The notes under the pieces: model-generated
What the model saw: the letters and a program-made list of their open reading frames with translations, nothing else
Told to the model about the DNA's origin: nothing
Databases searched by the model: none
Part shown: piece after piece, positions 1-7,470 of the stretch
Layout: each line of letters begins with the position of its first letter
How positions within the stretch are numbered: the stretch's first letter is position 1
DNA from: Verrucomicrobia bacterium UBA1263
Lineage (GTDB): Bacteria; Verrucomicrobiota; Verrucomicrobiia; Limisphaerales; UBA1412
NCBI GenBank assembly: GCA_002308515.1
Contig: DBVN01000016.1
Location: forward strand, 1-10,201
Reading direction: 5' to 3'
Length of the DNA: 10,201 nucleotides
Translations under genes and position numbers: made by a program

Positions 1-283
1 AAGCGTTCAGCTGTTCATCACTCAGCAGCGTACCATAATTGATCGGAGCGGGTGTTGCCCATCTGATCACAGGTGTCGCCTTAGTCACTTTCAGGATCGC
101 ACTCACTTCACCGTCTGCGAAGTTAGGATCACCAGAGATGAACTTCGCTGTCACTTCGTTCTCACCAACCGGCAGACCGGACATATTCGGATAAACGAAC
201 TGACCAGCCACATTGGCAGAGGCGTTCTCCTGGGCAGCTGTCGCGGCAGAACCGTATGTCAGCGGAGCAGGATTCCAACTCAG
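1..283 (-). repeat. Copy 2 of a block duplication (offset 1290 bp)
   Basis: This stretch aligns without gaps to 1291-1573. Both copies encode a unit starting L-[ST]-WNPAPL-x-YG. It continues through a YP strand, an EVTA-[NK]-FIS segment and an ATPVI-x-W linker into the next unit with an LN-A start. The offset, 1290 bp, is exactly 430 codons. The unit carries the same peculiarities in both places (FIS instead of FTP, NA without the L), so a shared origin is more likely than convergence. The left edge of the copy is set by the window. Confidence 0.75.
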
Positions 284-3200
284 GGTCGGTTCCGCAGGTT
301 CCACTGTCACAGGCAGCCAATCGGTATCCTTCTCGATACCTTCATATTCACCAGCACCCACGAAGATGGCCTTCACCTGGTATTCACCAGCGTCAAGGAT
401 CGTACCTTCAGGCAGTTCCACACCATCCTCAAAGATGTTGTAGATCAGCTCGTCGCCTTCAGCCAGGACTGAACCGTCAACTGTGTTGATCGCTTTGGCG
501 TTCAGCTCGATCACATCACCGTAGGTAATGACCGCGGGAACATCCCACTGGACCTCAATGAGGTCGGCGCTCGGATTGACATTGATAGTTACTTCGATCG
601 CTTCCTCAGGATCCGCATAGTTGCTGTCTTCGGATGTGAACACAACTGTCAGAGTGTGTTCGCCCAATCCCGGAGCAACACCAGCTTCATCCACGAGTTC
701 ACCGTCCAGGTAGAGTTCAAAGCTTCCCGCGACTTCTTCGCCGTCAATACCATAAGCATTGGCACCGAAGCTCTCAGGAGTCAGCGTCGTTCCATAGATG
801 AACGAGTCACTGTCAATAACGACATCCACTTCAGCCGGATCAACGATCAGCGTCGTGTAGGTCATCACAGCTTCATAGTTGGCTGTATCCTCCGGAGTGA
901 ACAGGACAGCCAGCGTATATTCACCAGCATCCAGTCTTTCCACAGAAGGATCCACATCCACATACTCTTCTTCGGCTTCTTCAGTCTCATCTTCAGAGAC
1001 AGCGGACAATACGACAACAGGAACTTTCACAGAATATGTGAATGTACCCGCTACACTCGCTGTCGCGCCAGTAACGGTATCGTCGATGAGGTCACCGTAG
1101 ATAATGCTCACCGGATCGTCAACTGTGACTGTCGGCGTGGCCATCTCAACATAAATCGTTACAGAGGCTGTCGCCGTGTTGTAATTTTCAGCATCCGTCG
1201 GATTGAATGTCACCGTAAGGGTATTTTTGCCAGACGGGAGGATCGTTCCGGCAGCCGGGCTGTAATCAAACGTACCATCCGCATTGGCGGTAGCGTTCAA
1301 CTGATTACCGCTCAGAGCTGTACCGTAATCAATATCCGCAGGATCATTCCAAGTGATCACCGGAGTCGCTTTCACGACCTTCAGTGTCGCGTTCACTTCA
1401 GCGTTCGTATAGTTCGGATCTTCAGAAATGAAGTTCGCTGTTACCTCGTACTCACCGACATTGTAACCATTCATATCCGGATACTCAAAGTGTCCGGCGA
1501 TCGTAGAGGTCGCGTTCTTCTGAGCGGCACCCGCTTCTTTACCGTATTCCAGAGGAGCAGGATTCCATGTCAGATCCGCTGTAGGATCAGCACCGAAGAT
1601 CTCGATGTTCGCGTAGGCGATACCGCTTTCATAGTTGCGGGTATCCTTCGGAGTCCAGGGAGCAACCAGTGTATAGACACCCACATTGGTCGGCATCTCA
1701 TTTCTTGGATAGTCGAAGGTACCTTCAACTTCCTCACCGGTAACAACAGAGATCGCTTTCGCGTTGAATTGTTTCTCGTCTGTCGGAGTATCACCGTAGT
1801 TCATATCCTCGGCGGGCCATACGAAACGGATGGGTGCCTTCAGGATCACCAGGTGACCCGTCACAGGATCGACCTTGCTGTAGTTCGGATCTTCCGGAGT
1901 GAACGGAGCGTTCAGATCGTATTCACCCACTTCGGTCGGCCATACCGGTTTTTCAGGATAATCGAAGGAACCGGAAACATCCGCCTTGGCGTTGTACTGA
2001 TTGTCACCAGGAGTCTGTCCGTAGAACATCGGGAACGGGAACCACAGAGCGTTCGGGTTCTTTCCGGTCACGACTAACTCGACCTTCTTCTCAGCAGGAT
2101 CATAGCTGGCAGTATCTTCCGGTGTGAATTCAACCTTCAGATAGTATGTACCCACTTCCAGCACGACACCAGCTTGACCCGGTATCTCGCTGCCGTCAGG
2201 GAAGATGATGCTGTACACCTTGGTGCCAGCCACTTCATTGCCTGTTTCAGCGTCTTTGACGACCGCTTGGAAGTAGTCGTCGGTCAGCTCTGTTCCATAG
2301 GTGATCGGAGAAACGATCGTCCAATCAATGATCACAGAACCATAGATGTCGATGACACCAGTCTTTTCGGTTTCAATGTAGTTGATCTCATCGGCAGCCG
2401 GTGTGAACACCGCTTTCACGACATAAGAACCACTGGCCAGAGGCTGTTGGACATCAGCGAACGCGACATCATCCACGAAGAAGGCTAATGTGCCTTCCAC
2501 TGTTTCATAATCTTGTCCGTCCTCAGTCTCGACACCATTTACGGTCGTGGCTTCAGTCAGATCGTCCACAGTCAATTCTGTGCCGAAAGGAACCTGGATG
2601 GTTTCAATTTCAACAGTCGGCTCAACCGGCAGCACATTCAGACCTTTTTCAACATAGGTCTCGGCTTCATAGTTGTCCGCGTCATCACCGGTCGGGGTGA
2701 AGATCGCTCTGAGCATGTATTGAGGATCACCCTCAGCCAGAACATTGAGATATATCTCAGTCGGATCCAGATCGATCAGGTTGTACTCACCTGTGGTCGG
2801 ATCATACTCATAAGCCTCGAATGTGAACTCGCCTTCCAATTCATTGCCGTCATAGCCCTTGGCAGACGCGTTGATCTTCGGATCAGCCGGATCGATCAGT
2901 GTACCGTAGTCGATCTCAATGATCTCCTGCGGATTGGTCGGTTCAGAACCAATCGTCAATTCCGGAGACGCTTTCTTCACAGTCAGGGTCTGAGTGAGAC
3001 CTTCCTTGTGATTGTAGTTCGGATCATTCGGGACAAATGTCGCGGTCAGGGTATGCTCACCAGCAGGCAGGATCTCGCCCAGGGCAGGATTCTGATCAGC
3101 GGCAGTACCATCGACTCTGTTCGTACCAACCAAACCATACATCAGGTCGCTGTACTGAGCATTGCTCAGCGGTGTGCCGTATTCGATAGCGTCAGGAGTT

Positions 3201-6200
3201 TCCCAAACCACTTCGTCCAGATCCGCGTACTTGACATAGATCAGATTGAATACCGTAACAGCCTCGTAATTCTTCGCGTAGCTTCCAGTCGGGGTGAAGG
3301 TCACATACAGAGTGTTCCAACCCGCCGGCAGTTTGGTCGCGGGAACGGTGTAGATCATCGAACCGGTCATACTGGATTTACCCGTGTTCGTCTTGCTCTT
3401 GCACACATACGCGTTCAGTTGATCCGCGTCAGTCAATTCCGTGCCGTAAGTGATATCAGGCAGCTGATACACAGGCGCTTCAGGTATTTCCATACCCGCG
3501 GGCACCGGTTCATTCGGACCTAACTTCTTCGGATTCCACGCGATCACCGGAGTTCCTTTCTTGACGATCAAGTCAACAATCACCGGATCCGGCTGCGCGT
3601 ATTCTGTCAGGGTCTCATTCACCACGAATTCAACCTTCAGATGATCAGCATATTCACCAGCCTCCGGCGTATTCGCTGTGGGTTTGATCACATTTCCGCT
3701 CTTCGTCCATGTATAGACGAAGTTACCCAGATTGCTTATATCCTCGTTACCCACCTTAACTGTGGCATTGAGGAGTTCACCCATTGTGCTGCGCGCACCA
3801 TTTTCATCAGTGTAACCGATCTCCTGAGGATCAGCCCATTCGATCACCGGCTTGGCCTGCACCAGCAGAACGACTACCGCTGTGGCAGCTTTGTAATTAT
3901 CAGCATACTGCTGATCCGGAGTGAATGTCACGGACAGGATGTTTTCACCAAGAGGAAGATCAGCTGTACCTTCGGCCGGTTCATACACGTATGTACCGGT
4001 GATCTCGACCAGAGGATCAGCGTTCTTGTCTTCCACGGCCAGAGCGTTCAGTTGAACGCCGTCCGCTTTGATACCGCGCTGATTATCGTCACGAACCAGA
4101 GCTGTTCCCTGGATGATCGGATCAGGCTTGATCCAAATAATGTCGGGTTCCTTCACACCAACGGTGAGAGTACCTTCCACAATGGTGATCTCATAATTGT
4201 CAGCGGCCGCGGCAGGAGTGATAGGATATTCACCCACCGGGTCACCCTGCACGTATGTGCAAGTTACTGTAACAGGAGTGGTCAACACGCTCTCGTCTTC
4301 GCCATTGACGAAGCCTTCGATGGTGTAGGTATATTCCGGAGCTTCCGCGTTGAACAGGATGGATTTATCTTCCGCGGTGAGTGTCAATGTGGCTTTTTCC
4401 ACTTCGATTTGGACTTCCGCGTCAACTGTTTCGTAATTCTCCGGGTGTTCCGGGCGATAAGTATCGCCACTGGCAACGAAAGATGTCAGTTTCAGTGTCT
4501 GAGTACCAACAGGAAGAACTGTATCCAGAACCGGCTCATAAGTCGCGGTACCTTCAACGGTGACTTCTCCCTGACCTTCCACTGTCCATGTGAAGGTGGC
4601 GTTCAGCTGATCATCACTCAGCGGTGTGCCGTAAGTGATCGGTGTTGTCGGTTCCCAAGTCACGATCGGAGTCGCTTTCAGAACATTGATGGTGACTGTC
4701 TTGGTCGCCGTGCTGTAGTTGTCAGATTCCGGAGTGAAGGTCACTGTGATCGGCTGATCATCAGCAGCGTTCAGGATCATACCTTCCGCGGGATCATAAG
4801 CATAAGTGCCAGGGATCTCAGCACCGGTGGAATCCTTGGCGACAGCGTTCAGCTGTTCACCCAGTTTCAGAGCTGTACCGTAAACGATGTCTTGCAGTTT
4901 ACCATCCACGCCCCAGTCAATGGTCGGATCTTCTTTTTCCACGACCACTGTCGCTGTGGCAGTGACAACTTCATAGTTGTCTGTGTCGGTCGGAGTGAAA
5001 GTCACACTCAGTCTGTTTTCTCCAACAGGGAGGATCTCTCCATCAGCGGGAGTATAAACAGGCGTACCGTCCACAACTACATCCTGACCACCAATAGTCC
5101 AGGTGAATTCAGCGTTCAGCTGATCACCGCTCAGCGGAGTGCCGTAGGTGATCGGGCTCAGCGGATCCCAGGTTACGATCGGGGTCGCTTTCAGAACATT
5201 GATCCACACAGAACCGGTCGCTGTTTCATAAGTATCAGAATCGGTCGGAGTGAAGGTCACTTTCAGTTCATGTCTGCCAGCAGGAAGGATATTGCCTTCT
5301 TCCGGGATATAGACATAACGACCGTCAACCTTAGTTCCGTCTTCTGTTGTCGCAAGAGCGTTCAGTTGAATTTTTCCTTCCGGATCTAATATACCGCGTT
5401 GATCCATTTCCATAGCCAAACCCAGTGCTGTACCATAATAGATATCAACCGGGGTCGCCCAGGTTATGGTAACCGGAACCTTTGTGAAGACTTCCACCGT
5501 GCGTGTCACAGTGACAGCCTCATAATTGGTCGCGGAATTACCCGTCGGGGTAAAGGTCACGGTCAGGGTCTGTTCAGGCACTTGATCCAGTGTCACAGGA
5601 AGAGTGGGATCATAAACGAAATCACCTTCTACATCTTCTCTTGCACCAGCAGCGGGTGCGTTCGGTATTTCGATACCGGCAGCAGTCGCATTGCGAGCGA
5701 ATTGAGTCCCCTTCTCTACACGATCAGGAGTTTCCCATTCGATCACCGGGGTCGCCTTCTTCACGATCAGGGTTCTGTCCGCAACAGCAGGATTATAATT
5801 CTGATTATCCGGCGTAAAGGTCAGAGTCAGAGGATATTCACCCGCGTTCGGATAGGTATCCAGCATATCAGGATCCGTAGTGATCGTACCCGCAAAGGTC
5901 GTGGTATAGTGGATATTGTCTGTGGTGAACTCATCACCATAGGTCAGAGTATCCAGAGTCGGATCGCCCCAGCTGAACTGGTCATCAGTCAGATCCGCCT
6001 TATTCACTACGATTTCTACAGTTGCTGTCGCTTCCAGATAGTTCGGATTATCCGGGACAAATGTCACGTTCAGGGTATGAGTACCCGCATCCAGAATCGT
6101 ACCCGCGGCAGGATCATAGGTAAAAGTACCAGTGAGGATCTTGCCGTTCGGGCCGCCGGCAGCGGTACCAATGGTGCTCACGTCGATCGTGACGCACTTC

Positions 6201-6835
6201 GCGTTCAGCTGAACATCGCTCAGCGGTGTACCATAAGTGATCGCCTCAGGTGTAGCCCATTCCAGTTCCGCGACAGCCGGATCAACGAACAGATACTGGT
6301 GCTGACGACCGTCATAGTCATCTGTCTTCAGTTCAGACTTCTCCGGATCGAGGAAGTAATAAGCGAAGATATTGTAAGGTCCGCCAACAGGATAGAGAAC
6401 TTTCTCTACCACAAATTGAAACTTACCTGTAGCAGTAGGATCATCGATCGGTGTTCCATCCGCTTTGGTAACAGTAATTTGTCCATCCAGAACCAACTGG
6501 TCATTAATGGGAGTACCATAAGGAAGGTGAATTCCTTCAGGATCACCTTGAGTTGGATTAGGATCCGGTATCCAATTGACAACAACTGTCTCCAGATTGT
6601 TACCGCCCACCGTGGGGGCTGTAGGCCAACTATACTCGAAACCAGCAGGGCCTTCGGCAAACGCCGTTAATGGCAGTAATGTCGCTAAACCAAGCCCCAA
6701 TACTGCTCCTTTTACACTCGTCGAGAGCCAGGAAGGGCGCCCCGAAGAGTACGCATTTTGGAGGTTGCTCAAGTTCTGCGCATTACCGCTCCCTGAATCA
6801 ACTCCATAATTGAATCTGTTATTTTTATCTAGCAT
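1..6835 (-). CDS. Giant secreted MBG/YDG-type Ig-like repeat protein (N-terminal 2278 residues, C-terminus outside window)
   Basis: The frame starts at the ATG at 6835-6833 and I read it as open to the left edge, where the motif WATPAPINYG is still in register. Residues 1-60 form a long signal peptide ending AFA before EG. Residues about 61-190 are a divergent first domain. From residue 191 (LEWATPEAITYGTPLS) about 24 units of roughly 80-120 residues follow. A typical unit runs W-x-x-P, ITYGTPLS, QLNA, a G-x-F-x-Y strand, LPAG, VTFTP, NY, and a VNKATP-like linker leading to the next W. These are hallmarks of bacterial MBG/YDG Ig-like domains found in large surface proteins. Cysteine is very rare and Asp/Glu common, as in extracellular stalks. 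Its likely role is an adhesin-like or structural cell-surface fibre. The ligand and the anchoring or secretion route cannot be told because the C-terminus is missing. A GGGAG ribosome site and a strong promoter lie upstream. I am sure of the gene and family type, not of the function. Confidence 0.93.
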   Translation of the reverse strand, partial: MLDKNNRFNYGVDSGSGNAQNLSNLQNAYSSGRPSWLSTSVKGAVLGLGLATLLPLTAFAEGPAGFEYSWPTAPTVGGNNLETVVVNWIPDPNPTQGDPEGIHLPYGTPINDQLVLDGQITVTKADGTPIDDPTATGKFQFVVEKVLYPVGGPYNIFAYYFLDPEKSELKTDDYDGRQHQYLFVDPAVAELEWATPEAITYGTPLSDVQLNAKCVTIDVSTIGTAAGGPNGKILTGTFTYDPAAGTILDAGTHTLNVTFVPDNPNYLEATATVEIVVNKADLTDDQFSWGDPTLDTLTYGDEFTTDNIHYTTTFAGTITTDPDMLDTYPNAGEYPLTLTFTPDNQNYNPAVADRTLIVKKATPVIEWETPDRVEKGTQFARNATAAGIEIPNAPAAGAREDVEGDFVYDPTLPVTLDQVPEQTLTVTFTPTGNSATNYEAVTVTRTVEVFTKVPVTITWATPVDIYYGTALGLAMEMDQRGILDPEGKIQLNALATTEDGTKVDGRYVYIPEEGNILPAGRHELKVTFTPTDSDTYETATGSVWINVLKATPIVTWDPLSPITYGTPLSGDQLNAEFTWTIGGQDVVVDGTPVYTPADGEILPVGENRLSVTFTPTDTDNYEVVTATATVVVEKEDPTIDWGVDGKLQDIVYGTALKLGEQLNAVAKDSTGAEIPGTYAYDPAEGMILNAADDQPITVTFTPESDNYSTATKTVTINVLKATPIVTWEPTTPITYGTPLSDDQLNATFTWTVEGQGEVTVEGTATYEPVLDTVLPVGTQTLKLTSFVASGDTYRPEHPENYETVDAEVQIEVEKATLTLTAEDKSILFNAEAPEYTYTIEGFVNGEDESVLTTPVTVTCTYVQGDPVGEYPITPAAAADNYEITIVEGTLTVGVKEPDIIWIKPDPIIQGTALVRDDNQRGIKADGVQLNALAVEDKNADPLVEITGTYVYEPAEGTADLPLGENILSVTFTPDQQYADNYKAATAVVVLLVQAKPVIEWADPQEIGYTDENGARSTMGELLNATVKVGNEDISNLGNFVYTWTKSGNVIKPTANTPEAGEYADHLKVEFVVNETLTEYAQPDPVIVDLIVKKGTPVIAWNPKKLGPNEPVPAGMEIPEAPVYQLPDITYGTELTDADQLNAYVCKSKTNTGKSSMTGSMIYTVPATKLPAGWNTLYVTFTPTGSYAKNYEAVTVFNLIYVKYADLDEVVWETPDAIEYGTPLSNAQYSDLMYGLVGTNRVDGTAADQNPALGEILPAGEHTLTATFVPNDPNYNHKEGLTQTLTVKKASPELTIGSEPTNPQEIIEIDYGTLIDPADPKINASAKGYDGNELEGEFTFEAYEYDPTTGEYNLIDLDPTEIYLNVLAEGDPQYMLRAIFTPTGDDADNYEAETYVEKGLNVLPVEPTVEIETIQVPFGTELTVDDLTEATTVNGVETEDGQDYETVEGTLAFFVDDVAFADVQQPLASGSYVVKAVFTPAADEINYIETEKTGVIDIYGSVIIDWTIVSPITYGTELTDDYFQAVVKDAETGNEVAGTKVYSIIFPDGSEIPGQAGVVLEVGTYYLKVEFTPEDTASYDPAEKKVELVVTGKNPNALWFPFPMFYGQTPGDNQYNAKADVSGSFDYPEKPVWPTEVGEYDLNAPFTPEDPNYSKVDPVTGHLVILKAPIRFVWPAEDMNYGDTPTDEKQFNAKAISVVTGEEVEGTFDYPRNEMPTNVGVYTLVAPWTPKDTRNYESGIAYANIEIFGADPTADLTWNPAPLEYGKEAGAAQKNATSTIAGHFEYPDMNGYNVGEYEVTANFISEDPNYTNAEVNATLKVVKATPVITWNDPADIDYGTALSGNQLNATANADGTFDYSPAAGTILPSGKNTLTVTFNPTDAENYNTATASVTIYVEMATPTVTVDDPVSIIYGDLIDDTVTGATASVAGTFTYSVKVPVVVLSAVSEDETEEAEEEYVDVDPSVERLDAGEYTLAVLFTPEDTANYEAVMTYTTLIVDPAEVDVVIDSDSFIYGTTLTPESFGANAYGIDGEEVAGSFELYLDGELVDEAGVAPGLGEHTLTVVFTSEDSNYADPEEAIEVTINVNPSADLIEVQWDVPAVITYGDVIELNAKAINTVDGSVLAEGDELIYNIFEDGVELPEGTILDAGEYQVKAIFVGAGEYEGIEKDTDWLPVTVEPAEPTLSWNPAPLTYGSAATAAQENASANVAGQFVYPNMSGLPVGENEVTAKFISGDPNFADGEVSAILKVTKATPVIRWATPAPINYGTLLSDEQLNA
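1291..1573 (-). repeat. Copy 1 of a block duplication (offset 1290 bp)
   Basis: This is the partner of 1-283. It encodes the unit starting LTWNPAPLEYGKEAGAAQ and the beginning of the next unit (VITWNDPADIDYGTALSG). The four intervening units between the copies do not look alike one to one, so the amplified block may have been about five domains long with later divergence. Confidence 0.75.
4585..5190 (-). repeat. Two-domain block duplication inside the array (offset 513 bp)
   Basis: The sequence around 5090-5190 reappears around 4580-4680. Both encode INVLKATPIVTW-[DE]-P, PITYGTPLS, DQLNA and then FTWT. The 513-bp offset is 171 codons, or two domains, so a pair of neighbouring units was copied as one block. 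The DNA strings gtcgctttcagaacattgat and gcgttcagctgatca are identical in both copies, which makes this one of the younger events in the array. Confidence 0.72.
6656..6835 (-). other. Long signal peptide of the giant repeat protein
   Basis: Residues 1-42 are polar and Asn/Ser-rich (starts MLDKNNRFNYG, ends with RPSWLSTSVK). They are followed by a hydrophobic core at about residues 43-59 (GAVLGLGLATLLPLTAF) and an AxA-type cleavage site AFA|EG after residue 60. The n-region is far longer than the usual few residues. Extended n-regions are known from very large exported proteins, such as autotransporters and two-partner exoproteins of Proteobacteria. This one does not show their recognised extension motif, and it has no twin arginine. 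Confidence 0.75.
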
Positions 6836-6842
6836 AAATAAT

Positions 6843-6847
6843 CTCCC
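6843..6847 (-). promoter_or_regulatory. Ribosome binding site of the giant repeat gene
   Basis: GGGAG lies seven bases before the ATG at 6835. It supports this start over the upstream out-of-frame ATG at 6849, which overlaps the site itself. Confidence 0.7.
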
Positions 6848-7140
6848 ATTATCGTAAGCAGATCATCGAAGGACACACTCTACGTTGTTTTAAAGGTTAC
6901 TCTAAAATAACGTCGGTGATTATCCTTCACCTTTCGAGTTAAAAAATTTTTCAAAAAAATTGAATAAAACTTGGAAACTGTCTCTCACGCCCTCCTATAT
7001 ATCAGAACGTTTAAGACTCCGTTTTACCTCACTTTATCAGAAGAATTTCCAAACCTCTAGAGCCGCCTTACTTCTATAATGTACTTATTCTAACAGAGTT
7101 ATATCAACTAATCGTTTTGTTATTAACACTGTCCTCATTA

Positions 7141-7156
7141 GTGGCCACCCGGCCAC
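7141..7156 (-). promoter_or_regulatory. GTGGCC/GGCCAC palindrome at the expected transcript 5' end
   Basis: A perfect inverted repeat of six bases, GTGGCC and GGCCAC, encloses four bases (ACCC on the plus strand). It sits about 10-25 bases downstream of the predicted transcription start of the giant gene. It could be an operator, where a bound repressor would block the promoter, or an RNA hairpin protecting the messenger's 5' end. No T-run follows, so it is not an intrinsic terminator. Confidence 0.5.
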
Positions 7157-7172
7157 CTGAAGCACGTTAGAA

Positions 7173-7200
7173 ATAATAGCATAAAATGTCCAGTCGTCAA
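7173..7200 (-). promoter_or_regulatory. Sigma-70-type promoter with extended -10, for the giant repeat gene
   Basis: On the minus strand, TTGACG (7195-7200) and TATTAT (7173-7178) are separated by 16 bases. Each box matches the sigma-70 consensus at five of six positions. The -10 box is preceded by TGC, giving an extended -10 (TGn). The predicted start is near 7166. This is the best promoter match I found in the window. It points at the giant gene, with only the leader in between. Confidence 0.65.
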
Positions 7201-7230
7201 GCGAAAAGCCCTAAAGGTTAGGCAATAAGA

Positions 7231-7284
7231 GACCCGAAAAATACCCCCGGGAAGGTATTTTCCTGACAAAAATTGACCCGAAAA
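7231..7284. repeat. Direct repeat GACCCGAAAA, two copies 44 bases apart
   Basis: The ten bases GACCCGAAAA occur at 7231-7240 and 7275-7284. The 44-base distance is close to four helical turns. Both lie just upstream of the -35 box of the giant gene's promoter (7195-7200, minus strand), where activator sites often sit. A chance pair of this length is possible, so a regulatory role is only a suggestion. Confidence 0.4.
7238..7261. terminator. Candidate bidirectional terminator hairpin
   Basis: AAAATACC (7238-7245) and GGTATTTT (7254-7261) form an eight-base stem around an eight-base loop. Its ends give a T-run on either strand; on the minus strand the stem runs into TTTTT. It could end minus-strand transcripts coming from the small gene at 7471-7545 before the giant gene's own promoter. 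The stem is short and AT-rich, so it would be a weak terminator. Confidence 0.35.
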
Positions 7285-7347
7285 CAGATCCCACAGCACC
7301 CCTCCATGCGAAAAAAAATGAACCCCGGAGCCGCGCGGCGGCAGCGC

Positions 7348-7411
7348 AAAAAAAAAATACGAAGCCCCCTCAAGGCAAAAATAAAAGAATTTTTTATTTA
7401 CAAAAGAGGGG
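7348..7411 (-). other. Structured AT-rich stretch with a ten-base T-run
   Basis: On the minus strand, an outer stem CCCCTC/GAGGGG (7406-7411 with 7366-7371) encloses an inner AT stem (7392-7399 with 7379-7386). A run of ten T's at 7357-7348 follows. With the GC-rich hairpin at 7428-7463 it gives the small gene a structured 3' region that could serve as its terminator. The eight-base gap between stem and T-run makes it a non-classical one. Confidence 0.35.
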
Positions 7412-7426
7412 TTGATGAAGTAGATT
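7397..7426 (+). promoter_or_regulatory. Possible antisense promoter facing the small peptide gene
   Basis: TTTACA (7397-7402) and TAGATT (7421-7426) are 18 bases apart on the plus strand and would start RNA near 7433. That RNA would run through the hairpin and across the small gene at 7471-7545 in antisense. The -10 match is modest in an AT-rich stretch, so this may be chance. Confidence 0.25.
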
Positions 7427-7427
7427 A

Positions 7428-7463
7428 AACACGCGCGGGGTGCTGTAACACCCCGCACGTGTT
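7428..7463 (-). terminator. GC-rich hairpin directly after the small peptide gene
   Basis: Two 15-base arms (7428-7442 and 7449-7463) enclose a six-base loop. The only irregular pair is a G-U wobble in the minus-strand RNA but a C-A mismatch in the plus-strand RNA. The structure is therefore better preserved for transcripts of the small gene, whose stop codon is eight bases upstream. Only a short T-run (TTT) follows, so it may stabilise the 3' end rather than terminate, or act together with the T10 tract at 7348-7357. Confidence 0.6.
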
Positions 7464-7470
7464 GTGGATG

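Larger units (their letters stand above)
1..6265 (-). repeat. Tandem array of about 24 MBG-type Ig-like domains
   Basis: Successive units start with recognisable variants of the same motif. In order from the N-terminus they include LEWATPEAITYG, FSWGDPTLDTLTYG, IEWETPDRVEKG, ITWATPVDIYYG, VTWDPLSPITYG, VTWEPTTPITYG, IIWIKPDPIIQG, VVWETPDAIEYG, ALWFPFPMFYG, LTWNPAPLEYG, VITWNDPADIDYG, VQWDVPAVITYG, LSWNPAPLTYG and VIRWATPAPINYG. The last unit is cut by the window edge. One unit near residues 814-896 is of a different subtype (EYTYTIEGFVNGEDE), like the MBG_2 family. Units in the middle (residues about 1280-1560) and some near the C-terminal end are more degenerate than the first seven. Units are diverged in DNA, so this is an old array rather than a recently expanded minisatellite. 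Confidence 0.88.
6836..7166 (-). other. AT-rich leader region of the giant repeat gene (no gene)
   Basis: If transcription starts from the promoter at 7173-7200, the messenger has an untranslated leader of about 330 nt. The region is AT-rich and has no convincing gene. It contains a hairpin at 7141-7156, a small stem GGTGA/TCACC at 6915-6931, and runs of A or T around 6940-6960. I do not recognise a known riboswitch. A second, weak promoter-like pair on the same strand is TTGATA (7102-7107) and TACATT (7078-7083), 18 bases apart. Confidence 0.5.

Noticed and set aside
1..6265. CRISPR array or DNA-level minisatellite in the repetitive left part
   Set aside because: The repetition is at protein level, with units of variable length and diverged DNA inside one open frame; there are no short identical repeats with unique spacers.
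656..6670. Long plus-strand open frames (656-2077, 2174-2488, 2513-3523, 3641-5389, 5399-6670)
   Set aside because: They lie in codon register with the minus-strand repeat gene and are its mirror image. Their proteins are rich in Arg, Ile and His without domain motifs, and they have no convincing starts or ribosome sites.
6930..6998. Short minus-strand GTG frame after GGAGGG near 6990
   Set aside because: The GGAGGG sits only one base from the GTG, too close for a working ribosome site, and the roughly 22-codon product has no recognisable pattern.
7138..7458. Minus-strand frame of 106 codons
   Set aside because: It crosses the GC hairpin, the T-run and the best promoter. It has no ribosome site and its composition (Phe/Gly/Cys-rich) is not protein-like.
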